DNA of 5,201 nucleotides from Actinomycetes bacterium (lineage in GTDB: Bacteria > Actinomycetota > Acidimicrobiia > Spongiisociales > UBA5794): contig JAMBLL010000193.1 of the NCBI GenBank assembly GCA_023336765.1, forward strand, positions 1 to 5,201. The letters run 5' to 3'. The translations under genes and the position numbers were made by a program. This document shows positions 1 through 5,201 of the stretch, in pieces. Under the pieces are notes generated by a model. The model was not told the DNA's origin, made no database searches, and saw nothing but the letters and a program-made list of their open reading frames with translations. The stretch's first letter is position 1, and every line of letters starts with the position of its first letter.

Positions 1-4
1 AACG

Positions 5-259
5 CTATCTGTAATTCATCGTCATCGTGAAGCCGATGCCGATCCCGACCAGTCCTGTGATCAGATACTTGTTTGCGGTCCCCCCGGGAAGCACACCAAG
101 GTAGTTGAGCAGGATGATGATGACGCCGATTGCCATGAGGCCGAACATGATCGCCACGTACCACGTTGGAGACGGACCCTTTTCGTCGAGGGCAGTTGGC
201 TTATGCGATGGTGGAGTTGGGCGCTTATTGGCCTTCTTGCGGCCTTTTGAAACTGGCAT
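5..259 (-). CDS. crgA: Cell division protein CrgA (small two-TM divisome protein)
   Basis: The product is 84 residues, normal for CrgA (UPF0233), an actinobacterial membrane protein that in mycobacteria and Streptomyces interacts with FtsZ, FtsQ, FtsI and other septal proteins and coordinates septum and wall synthesis. The sequence shows a basic, Pro/Lys-rich cytoplasmic N-terminus (about 1-24), a first membrane segment beginning at a TWYV motif (about 32-52), a short NYLGVLPGG linker (about 52-60) and a second membrane segment (about 65-80) that ends in an aromatic-Arg C-terminus (MNYR). I chose the ATG at 257-259. The open frame continues about 50 residues upstream, but that extension is Arg/His-rich, unlike any CrgA, and would overlap the sortase gene. 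There is no Shine-Dalgarno; a -10-like TACCCT lies 7 nt upstream, so the mRNA may be leaderless. The gene is divergent from the sortase operon, matching crgA position near trpG and pknB in actinobacteria. Family assignment rests on length, topology, motifs and context. Confidence 0.93.
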   Translation of the reverse strand: MPVSKGRKKANKRPTPPSHKPTALDEKGPSPTWYVAIMFGLMAIGVIIILLNYLGVLPGGTANKYLITGLVGIGIGFTMTMNYR

Positions 260-266
260 GACAGGC

Positions 267-296
267 AGGGTAGCGCGCCGAACCTGTTCCCGTCGA
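267..296 (-). promoter_or_regulatory. Putative leaderless promoter of crgA
   Basis: Read on the minus strand, TCGACG (291-296, 4 of 6 matches to TTGACA) is followed by an 18-nt spacer and TACCCT (267-272), a TANNNT-type actinobacterial -10. Exactly 7 nt separate the -10 from the crgA ATG, so initiation would fall on or next to the start codon. The absence of a purine-rich ribosome site supports leaderless translation. This is predicted from sequence only. Confidence 0.55.
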
Positions 297-320
297 TAAC
301 GGCGCGATCGACGACAATCT

Positions 321-350
321 GTAACAGCATGAGCATCGTGTGGGTAACCT
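321..350 (+). promoter_or_regulatory. Putative leaderless promoter of the sortase operon
   Basis: GTAACA (321-326, 4 of 6 matches to TTGACA), an 18-nt spacer and TAACCT (345-350) are followed by 7 nt and the ATG at 358. This geometry is identical to that before crgA on the other strand. It favours the ATG at 358 over the in-frame GTG at 340, because the -10 would lie inside the coding region of the longer form. No Shine-Dalgarno is visible before either start. Confidence 0.55.
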
Positions 351-357
351 CGCCGTA

Positions 358-1155
358 ATGAGTGACACCGTCCAACGCGATCTGCCACAAACTCGTACAC
401 CCACGCCAAAGCGCTCGGTGTTCACGAGGATCGTCCGCGTTATCGGGTGGACGAGTATCGGCCTTGGGCTTTTCTTGCTCGGATTTCTCTTTCATCAACT
501 GTTCGTCACAACCTTCTTCGCTCAGCGAGCGAACGTCGCACTTGAGGCAGAAGCTGTCGAGTATTTCCAAGAGGCGGAGATCACGCAGGTTGCTTACACG
601 CCTTCGATATCCGTGAACCCGCCAGAACCAGGCACATCCGTTGATCTTGGAGGTCCGACGGGTCCCGAGCAGGTCGCCGGTGGCCCGGACGAACCGAAGT
701 TCCTCTTCGTGGAGGGCCAACCCTCGCGGGGCCAACCGTTCGCCATCATCACCATCCCAAAGATCGATTCGTTGAAGGATGGTTGGACTATCGTCGAGGG
801 GGTCGCGCGGAGCCAACTCAAGACGGGGGCCGGGCACTATCCCACCACGCCACTGCCCGGCCAACCGGGGAACTCGTCCATCGCTGGCCACAGGACAACC
901 TACGGTGCCCCTTTCTACGACCTGGACGTGCTCGACGCGGGGGACACCATCGAGGTCGAGACAGCCCTTGGTGTGAGCATCTATGAGGTGAGAGAAACGG
1001 TGATCGTGAGGCCAACTGAGATCTGGGTCACCCAGGACCGGCCGGGAGCATGGCTGACGCTCACCACGTGCAACCCGAGGTTCTCGTCCAGCCAGCGCCT
1101 CGTCGTGTTCGCTGAGATGGTGTCTGGACCGAACTACGAAACGATCTACGGCTGA
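358..1155 (+). CDS. Class E sortase (membrane-anchored transpeptidase)
   Basis: The gene encodes a 265-residue sortase, a cysteine transpeptidase on the outer face of the membrane that cleaves a C-terminal sorting signal and joins the protein to the peptidoglycan precursor. Class E enzymes of actinobacteria typically recognise LAXTG-like signals. The sequence shows a basic cytoplasmic N-terminus, one membrane segment (about 28-55) acting as signal anchor, a Pro/Gly-rich linker (about 85-118) and a C-terminal sortase domain starting near the AIITIPKI strand. The catalytic triad is readable: His178 in SSIAGHRTTYG, Cys238 in TLTTCNPRF and Arg247 in SSSQRLVVF. The TLTTC(N/H)P form is typical of classes D and E. 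Start chosen at ATG 358 because a -10-like element lies just upstream; GTG 340 would add six residues. Its stop overlaps the next gene (TGATG), so translation is probably coupled. The target protein is not in the window. The family is secure; the class E assignment is likely. Confidence 0.93.
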   Translation: MSDTVQRDLPQTRTPTPKRSVFTRIVRVIGWTSIGLGLFLLGFLFHQLFVTTFFAQRANVALEAEAVEYFQEAEITQVAYTPSISVNPPEPGTSVDLGGPTGPEQVAGGPDEPKFLFVEGQPSRGQPFAIITIPKIDSLKDGWTIVEGVARSQLKTGAGHYPTTPLPGQPGNSSIAGHRTTYGAPFYDLDVLDAGDTIEVETALGVSIYEVRETVIVRPTEIWVTQDRPGAWLTLTTCNPRFSSSQRLVVFAEMVSGPNYETIYG

Positions 1156-1297
1156 TGAAACGGGCTTTCCTTGCACTCCCGGGGCCGATGGCCGTCAAGG
1201 TGATCCTCGCGATCATCATCGTTGTCGTTGCACTCATCGCGCTGAACTACATCTATGAGTGGATGGGGAACTTCCTCGACTCAGGCGGTCAGATAGG

Positions 1298-1301
<4 letters not shown>
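1155..1301 (+). CDS. Small single-pass membrane protein, 48 residues, unknown function
   Basis: A short open frame fills the whole gap between the sortase and pabA. Its ATG shares bases with the sortase TGA (TGATG), and its TGA lies inside the pabA GTG start (GTGA), the tight packing expected of a real coupled gene. The product has a basic N-terminus (Lys2, Arg3, Lys15), one strongly hydrophobic helix (about 14-32, with IIIVVVALIAL) followed by NYIYEWMGNF and a polar, Gly-containing tail, suggesting an N-in, C-out membrane peptide. I do not recognise a family. In M. tuberculosis a larger membrane protein (Rv0012) sits beside trpG, but I see no similarity. Position suggests work alongside the sortase or the divisome; this is inference. 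Real gene likely, function unknown. Confidence 0.75.
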
Positions 1302-1858
<557 letters not shown>

Positions 1859-1871
1859 GGGAAGAGAGTTG

Positions 1872-1892
1872 TCAGCCATCAGCCATCAGCCA
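1872..1892. repeat. Heptamer tandem array, TCAGCCA x3
   Basis: Three perfect direct copies of the 7-bp unit TCAGCCA lie 13 bp after the pabA stop, followed by GAGAAG. The array is too short and non-palindromic for a terminator by itself. In phase, the unit (ATCAGCC) resembles ATCCGCT near 5132-5162. Confidence 0.85.
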
Positions 1893-1931
1893 GAGAAGCA
1901 ACAGAATGTGTGGCGCCGTGTTCTGCTCTCC

Positions 1932-1961
1932 GCGGGAAGCGGGAAGCGGGAAGCGGGAAGC
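1932..1961. repeat. Heptamer tandem array, GCGGGAA x4
   Basis: Four perfect copies of the 7-bp unit GCGGGAA are followed by a partial GC, in the middle of the pabA-mutY convergent gap. It is purine-rich on the plus strand. It is the longest perfect tandem repeat in the window and resembles the GGCGGAA array at the right end. No terminator with a stable stem and U-tract is evident in this 128-bp gap. Confidence 0.9.
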
Positions 1962-1970
1962 TGAAGGCCA

Positions 1971-1983
1971 AGTACCAGGTACT
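1971..1983. repeat. 13-bp palindrome between the repeat array and mutY
   Basis: AGTACC and GGTACT are perfect inverted copies around one central base, ending 3 bp before the mutY stop codon. The loop is too small for the full RNA hairpin, so it would have to act as a DNA-binding site or a short 3' hairpin with fewer pairs. A 13-bp palindrome can occur by chance; function is unknown. Confidence 0.4.
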
Positions 1984-1986
1984 CCC

Positions 1987-2784
1987 TCAGTCGACCAGGC
2001 CCTCGGTTCGTAGGGCCGTGATCGTTTCGCTGATCTCTGTATCCGAGCGGCCGAGCGCTTCTCCTGCTGCGTAGAGGTCGCCGTTGGATACGGATGCTCG
2101 GACGAGAGCCCCACGCAGTTCTCGCCGGGACCCCTTGAAGCGACTCTGTTTCACCGGTGGTTCGTACACGGTGGGATCGGCGCACCATCGAGATATGGGA
2201 CAGTCACCACATGCCGGATTCGTTGGGCGGCATATCGTTGCACCGAGGTCCATGACTGCCTGATTCCAGAGGCCGGCGGGAGAAGCAATGGATCCAACAG
2301 CGAACTCCTCAAGCAGCTTCCCTGAGAGCGGTTCTCCGTGCCAACGACTAAGAACGCGTTTGAGATTGGTATCGATCGCTGGGACATCCACACCGAACGC
2401 TATCGACGCGATCGCGGCGGCCGTGTAGGGGCCGACTCCTGGGAGTTCCTGCAGTCCCGAAACAGACGTTGGCCAGCCCCCATCGGCGATGATCCGGGCA
2501 GATTCCCTGAGCCGCAAGGCTCGTGAGTTGTAGCCGAGGCCTGACCAAATGGCGAGGAGTTGGTTCGTGGAGGCACGGGCAAGTCCCTCCACCGTTGGCC
2601 ATGTGTCGATAAACGCCTCGAATTTTGGGATCACTCGGTCAACTTGCGTTTGTTGGAGCATCGCTTCTGACACGAGGGTTAGATAGGGGTCACCGAACAC
2701 TCTCCAGGGGAGGTTCCTGGCCTCATTTCCGTACCACTTGATGAGCGCGGTGTTGCGATCTGAGCCGGTGATGGCCTCGATCAC
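1987..2784 (-). CDS. mutY: A/G-specific adenine DNA glycosylase MutY (short form)
   Basis: The 265-residue enzyme removes adenine mispaired with 8-oxoguanine or guanine, starting base-excision repair that prevents G:C to T:A changes. Visible features: catalytic Glu40 in SEAMLQQTQV, the helix-hairpin-helix LPGVGPYTAAA (about 114-124), catalytic Asp138 in PAIDTNLKRVL, and the [4Fe-4S] ligands Cys185-x6-Cys192-x2-Cys195-x5-Cys201. E. coli MutY is 350 residues. This protein ends soon after the cluster with a GSRRELRGALV segment (218-228) and a helical, winged-helix-like tail, lacking the MutT-like 8-oxoG recognition domain, as in many actinobacterial MutY proteins. The GTG start shares four bases with the pknB stop (GTGA) and has no Shine-Dalgarno, so it is probably translated by coupling from the pknB message. 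It converges on pabA. Identity is secure. Confidence 0.96.
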   Translation of the reverse strand: MIEAITGSDRNTALIKWYGNEARNLPWRVFGDPYLTLVSEAMLQQTQVDRVIPKFEAFIDTWPTVEGLARASTNQLLAIWSGLGYNSRALRLRESARIIADGGWPTSVSGLQELPGVGPYTAAAIASIAFGVDVPAIDTNLKRVLSRWHGEPLSGKLLEEFAVGSIASPAGLWNQAVMDLGATICRPTNPACGDCPISRWCADPTVYEPPVKQSRFKGSRRELRGALVRASVSNGDLYAAGEALGRSDTEISETITALRTEGLVD

Positions 2785-5096
2785 GGGGCAGTGGTCGTGG
2801 TGGGTGGTGCGACGAAGAGCAGTACATCGATATCCGTTCCCGGCGGTACCAACTCGCCAACACCAGGAATCTGGCTTGCTATTGTGCCCACCACTTCGCC
2901 TGGAGCCGAAGCCTCTGGCCCGTCGGATGCGTTGATGGCCCCCAAACCTTCGGCCGTTGCCAGTATCTCGGCATCGCCGACAGTCATGCTTGTGAAGTCG
3001 GGCACGATTACATCTGGTTCCTCGAACACGAACTCGTTGAGATTGACGGTGCTTCCTTCGTCAACTGTGGCTCCGCCATTCGGGTCCTGGTCAGCGATAA
3101 GACCGTTGAGCGCCGGATCGTTCGTCGTTGTGGAGTCGACGATATTGGGTAGGAGGCCGGCAGCTCTGATGGCTGCTTCCGCTTCGGCGACGGTGTCATT
3201 CCTCACATCGGGAACCGTGACCTTACGGATCGCGCCAAGGAACACCTCGACGTCTGACCCGGACTCGACCGTCGCGCCCGAATCAGGGCTCTGGTCGGCG
3301 ACTTTGCCAACGAGGCCAGAACTGGCGGACACATCGACCGTTTGAGAACTGACGACCAGGTGGAGGCCCTGATCGTCGAGCGTCGAACGGGCTTCATCCA
3401 CCGTGTCCCCCGTCAGGTCCGGAACTGCAACAGGCTCTGGTCCCATGCTGACGATCACGATTATGGTTGCGTCTCGAGGTATGGATTGCCCGGCTGCAGG
3501 GTTCGTTGAGATGACGATGCCGATAGCGACGTCGTCGGAGAATTCCTCCTGGGTCTCGATATTGTCGAATCCTGCCCTCGTGAGTTCCAAGATCGCATCG
3601 TCCTCGGTCTCCCCGGAGACATCGGGTACATCGATGGTGAACTGGCCGCTCGACACGAGAAGATCTACTGGCGTGTCTGGGGCTGCAGTGGTCCCACCGG
3701 TCGGCGTCTGACGAATCACGATGTCCTGATCGACATCCTCGGTGAGGGAGTACTCGATCAACCCCACGGTGAATCCCTGATCCTTGATACGCGTTCGAGC
3801 AACCTCAACGTTCTCACCGATCACATTCGGCACACCGAACTCCTCGGGGCCAGTGGATACCACAACTGTCACGAACGTGCCCGTCTCCACTTCGGTTTCT
3901 GCCACCGGATCGGTACGGATGACGAACCCGGCGGCCATCTGATCGCTCGACTCGTCCAGTTCTCGAACCTTGAGATCCAACTCCTGGAGTGTGACGAAGG
4001 CGCTTTGAGCCTCTGCCCCCTCAAGCTCGGGAACGGTCACGAGGTCTCCACCCCCATCTCCCGAGAGGAGACGCAGGATCAGCCAGAGTCCGAACCCGAG
4101 GGCAACGAGGAGAGCTCCCACGAAAGCCCAGTAGGCCGTCTGTGATCGTTCCTCTGGTTGGGCGTCATACTGAGCCGTTGGTGTCGCGTTCAATGGGGGA
4201 ACGACGGGGGGTACAGGCGGTGGGATCATTGTTGTTGCTGCACCGGCAAAGATCGCTGCAGCCGCAATCGGTTCTGCCCCTCCGAGATACCGAAGCAGAT
4301 CGTCCCGGAAAGCCTCGGCGCTCTGGTATCTGTTCGCTGGGTCCTTGGTTATCGCATGTTCTGCGATCGCCGCTATCTCTGGGGGTACGTCAGGGTTGAT
4401 CTCGCGCACCGGGGTCGGCATCGTCGAAACATGCTGGTAGGCCACTGCCACAGGGCTTTCACCGGTGAAGGGTGCCTTGCCTGAGAGCATCTCGTACAGG
4501 ACGATGCCGAGGGCATATATGTCGGACCGTTCGTCTGCTGGCAGTCCCTGGGCCTGTTCAGGCGAGAAGTATGTCGCCGTCCCGATGACCGCGCCGGTAC
4601 GTGTCAACTCTTCAGAGTCGTCGAGCGCCCTCGCAATACCGAAGTCGGTGACCTTCACGGTCCCGTCCTCGGTGATCATTATGTTCCCCGGTTTGATGTC
4701 GCGATGGAACACGCCATGCTGGTGGGCTATTGAAAGCGCCGCTGAGGTTTCGGCCGCGATCTCTGCAGCTCTTCGTGGGAGGAGGGGTCCCTCGGTCTTG
4801 ACTATCTGGCGTAGCGTTTGGCCGCGAATCAACTCCATCACCATGAAGTAGGTGCCAGCCTCCTGGCCCCAGTCGTATATGGCGACGATGTTGGGATGTG
4901 AGAGATTTGCTGCCGCTTGGGCCTCTCTGCGGAAGCGCGTGACGAACGCATGGTCCGACGCGAAGTTCGCATGGAGAACCTTGATGGCGACTCGTCGGTT
5001 CAGGAGCAGGTCGTCGGCTTCGAACACATCAGCCATACCCCCGCGGGCGAGGTGTTTGACTATCTGGTATCTATCGGCGAGCACACGGTTTTCCAC
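2781..5096 (-). CDS. pknB: PknB-type Ser/Thr protein kinase with six PASTA repeats
   Basis: The 771-residue transmembrane kinase senses peptidoglycan fragments or lipid II outside and phosphorylates division and wall-synthesis proteins inside. Kinase domain about 10-270: Gly-rich loop LARGGMADVF (16-25), Lys39 in VAIKV, helix-C Glu58, catalytic HRDIKPGN with Asp133, DFG at 151-153, SPE at 178-180. The activation segment TRTGAVIGTATYFSPE matches that of mycobacterial PknB, so Thr165 and Thr167 are the likely autophosphorylation sites. A Pro-rich juxtamembrane stretch (291-301) precedes one membrane helix (about 322-344). Outside are six PASTA repeats, starting near 352, 420, 488, 556, 626 and 696, then a PPTTTT tail. 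M. tuberculosis PknB has four repeats. The start is GTG 5094-5096; an in-frame stop lies ten codons upstream (5124-5126). No Shine-Dalgarno; a TACCCT sits 7 nt upstream. The 3' end overlaps mutY. Confidence 0.97.
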   Translation of the reverse strand: MENRVLADRYQIVKHLARGGMADVFEADDLLLNRRVAIKVLHANFASDHAFVTRFRREAQAAANLSHPNIVAIYDWGQEAGTYFMVMELIRGQTLRQIVKTEGPLLPRRAAEIAAETSAALSIAHQHGVFHRDIKPGNIMITEDGTVKVTDFGIARALDDSEELTRTGAVIGTATYFSPEQAQGLPADERSDIYALGIVLYEMLSGKAPFTGESPVAVAYQHVSTMPTPVREINPDVPPEIAAIAEHAITKDPANRYQSAEAFRDDLLRYLGGAEPIAAAAIFAGAATTMIPPPVPPVVPPLNATPTAQYDAQPEERSQTAYWAFVGALLVALGFGLWLILRLLSGDGGGDLVTVPELEGAEAQSAFVTLQELDLKVRELDESSDQMAAGFVIRTDPVAETEVETGTFVTVVVSTGPEEFGVPNVIGENVEVARTRIKDQGFTVGLIEYSLTEDVDQDIVIRQTPTGGTTAAPDTPVDLLVSSGQFTIDVPDVSGETEDDAILELTRAGFDNIETQEEFSDDVAIGIVISTNPAAGQSIPRDATIIVIVSMGPEPVAVPDLTGDTVDEARSTLDDQGLHLVVSSQTVDVSASSGLVGKVADQSPDSGATVESGSDVEVFLGAIRKVTVPDVRNDTVAEAEAAIRAAGLLPNIVDSTTTNDPALNGLIADQDPNGGATVDEGSTVNLNEFVFEEPDVIVPDFTSMTVGDAEILATAEGLGAINASDGPEASAPGEVVGTIASQIPGVGELVPPGTDIDVLLFVAPPTTTTAP

Positions 5097-5103
5097 GTTG
5101 ATG

Positions 5104-5131
5104 AGGGTACTTCTGATTGATGATTAGCCAG
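5104..5131 (-). promoter_or_regulatory. Putative leaderless promoter of pknB-mutY
   Basis: On the minus strand TACCCT (5104-5109) is placed exactly 7 nt before the pknB GTG, the same hexamer and spacing as at crgA. The -35 is poor: CTGGCT (5126-5131, 3 of 6 matches, 16-nt spacer). A weak -35 might mean activator dependence, with the heptamer array immediately upstream. Predicted from sequence only. Confidence 0.5.
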
Positions 5132-5162
5132 CGCTATCCGAACTCCGCTATCCGCTATCCGC
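5132..5162. repeat. Heptamer tandem array, CGCTATC with one degenerate copy
   Basis: In one continuous 7-bp phase the units read CGCTATC (5132-5138), CGAACTC (5139-5145), CGCTATC (5146-5152), CGCTATC (5153-5159), then a partial CGC. The degenerate second unit keeps the period. The array adjoins the predicted -35 of pknB. Confidence 0.8.
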
Positions 5163-5188
5163 CAGAACCCGTCGCACACTCTGGCGGA
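5158..5188. repeat. 9-bp inverted repeat (possible hairpin) between two heptamer arrays
   Basis: TCCGCCAGA (5158-5166) and TCTGGCGGA (5180-5188) are perfect inverted copies separated by 13 bases. The left arm uses the end of the CGCTATC array, the right arm the start of the GGCGGAA array, so a stem would join the two. There is no U-tract on either strand, so it is not a convincing intrinsic terminator. Confidence 0.7.
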
Positions 5189-5201
5189 AGGCGGAAGGCG
5201 G
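5183..5201. repeat. Heptamer tandem array, GGCGGAA, running off the window
   Basis: Two full copies of GGCGGAA (5183-5196) and a partial third (5197-5201) reach the last base, so the true copy number is unknown. The unit is close to the GCGGGAA array at 1932-1961. The 105 bp right of pknB (5097-5201) hold only the promoter and these repeats; I see no gene start. Confidence 0.8.

Noticed and set aside
340..357. An earlier GTG start for the sortase, adding six residues
   Set aside because: It would place the predicted -10 (345-350) inside the coding region, and the added residues match nothing known. It cannot be excluded without mapped transcripts.
260..409. A 50-residue N-terminal extension of CrgA in the same frame
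   Set aside because: The extension is Arg/His/Cys-rich, absent from the family, and overlaps the start of the divergent sortase and both predicted promoters. The 84-residue form matches normal CrgA length.
61..1176. A 371-codon open frame on the minus strand opposite the sortase
   Set aside because: It lies antisense to a gene with an intact catalytic triad, shows no domain I recognise, is rich in Arg, Asp and His as expected from reading a high-GC gene backwards, and would overlap crgA and its promoter.
1259..1297. An earlier GTG start for pabA, adding 13 residues
   Set aside because: The family begins directly with the VLVVDNYDSFTYN strand, the extra segment overlaps the 48-residue ORF in another frame, and GTG 1298 gives the classic GTGA overlap.
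1892..1930. Possible intrinsic terminator between pabA and mutY
   Set aside because: CAGAA/TTCTG and AGAG/CTCT pair only with a six-base bulge and a 14-base loop, and no T-run follows on either strand. Support is too weak to call a terminator.
1872..1961. The heptamer arrays as a CRISPR array or plasmid-type iterons
   Set aside because: The units are 7 bp with no spacers, there are no cas or rep genes, and the unit sequence differs between the arrays.
2791..3345. A 184-codon plus-strand open frame opposite the pknB PASTA region
   Set aside because: It is Ser/Thr/Pro-rich because it is the reverse complement of PASTA repeat DNA, has no recognisable domain, and no upstream promoter or ribosome site stands out.

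Overview
The window looks like chromosomal DNA of a high-GC, monoderm actinobacterium. Gene content and order resemble the region near oriC in actinobacteria such as Mycobacterium tuberculosis, where crgA, one membrane gene, trpG/pabA and then convergent pknB occur in that order. The protein style (class E sortase, short MutY, a PASTA kinase with a Thr-rich tail) and the heptamer repeats between genes would fit an uncultured lineage such as Acidimicrobiia, but that placement is inference and no marker gene proves it.

Layout from left to right. A minus-strand crgA (5-259) is divergent from a plus-strand operon of three overlapping genes: a class E sortase (358-1155), an unrecognised 48-residue membrane protein (1155-1301) and a glutamine amidotransferase, pabA/trpG (1298-1858). 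A convergent intergenic region of 128 bp carries two different 7-bp tandem arrays. The minus strand then carries a two-gene unit transcribed leftward: pknB (2781-5096), a Ser/Thr kinase with six extracellular PASTA repeats, and mutY (1987-2784), an adenine DNA glycosylase whose GTG start overlaps the pknB stop. The last 105 bp, upstream of pknB, again hold two heptamer arrays plus an inverted repeat. No stretch over 300 bases lacks a gene, and I see no rRNA, tRNA, CRISPR, transposase or phage gene.

How the genes fit together. CrgA (divisome membrane protein), the sortase (covalent attachment of proteins to the wall) and PknB (senses muropeptides or lipid II and phosphorylates division and wall proteins) all concern the growing cell envelope. 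PabA feeds folate (or tryptophan) synthesis and is part of the ancestral neighbourhood. MutY, which repairs A opposite 8-oxoG, is the outsider, sitting where pabA and pknB normally face each other.

The most interesting signals are non-coding. All three genes that begin a transcription unit (crgA, sortase, pknB) lack a Shine-Dalgarno but carry TAMCCT (TACCCT, TAACCT, TACCCT) exactly 7 nt before the start codon, which suggests leaderless mRNAs. The two intergenic regions flanking pknB-mutY also share a composite heptamer-repeat architecture. The coding part is otherwise mostly canonical.
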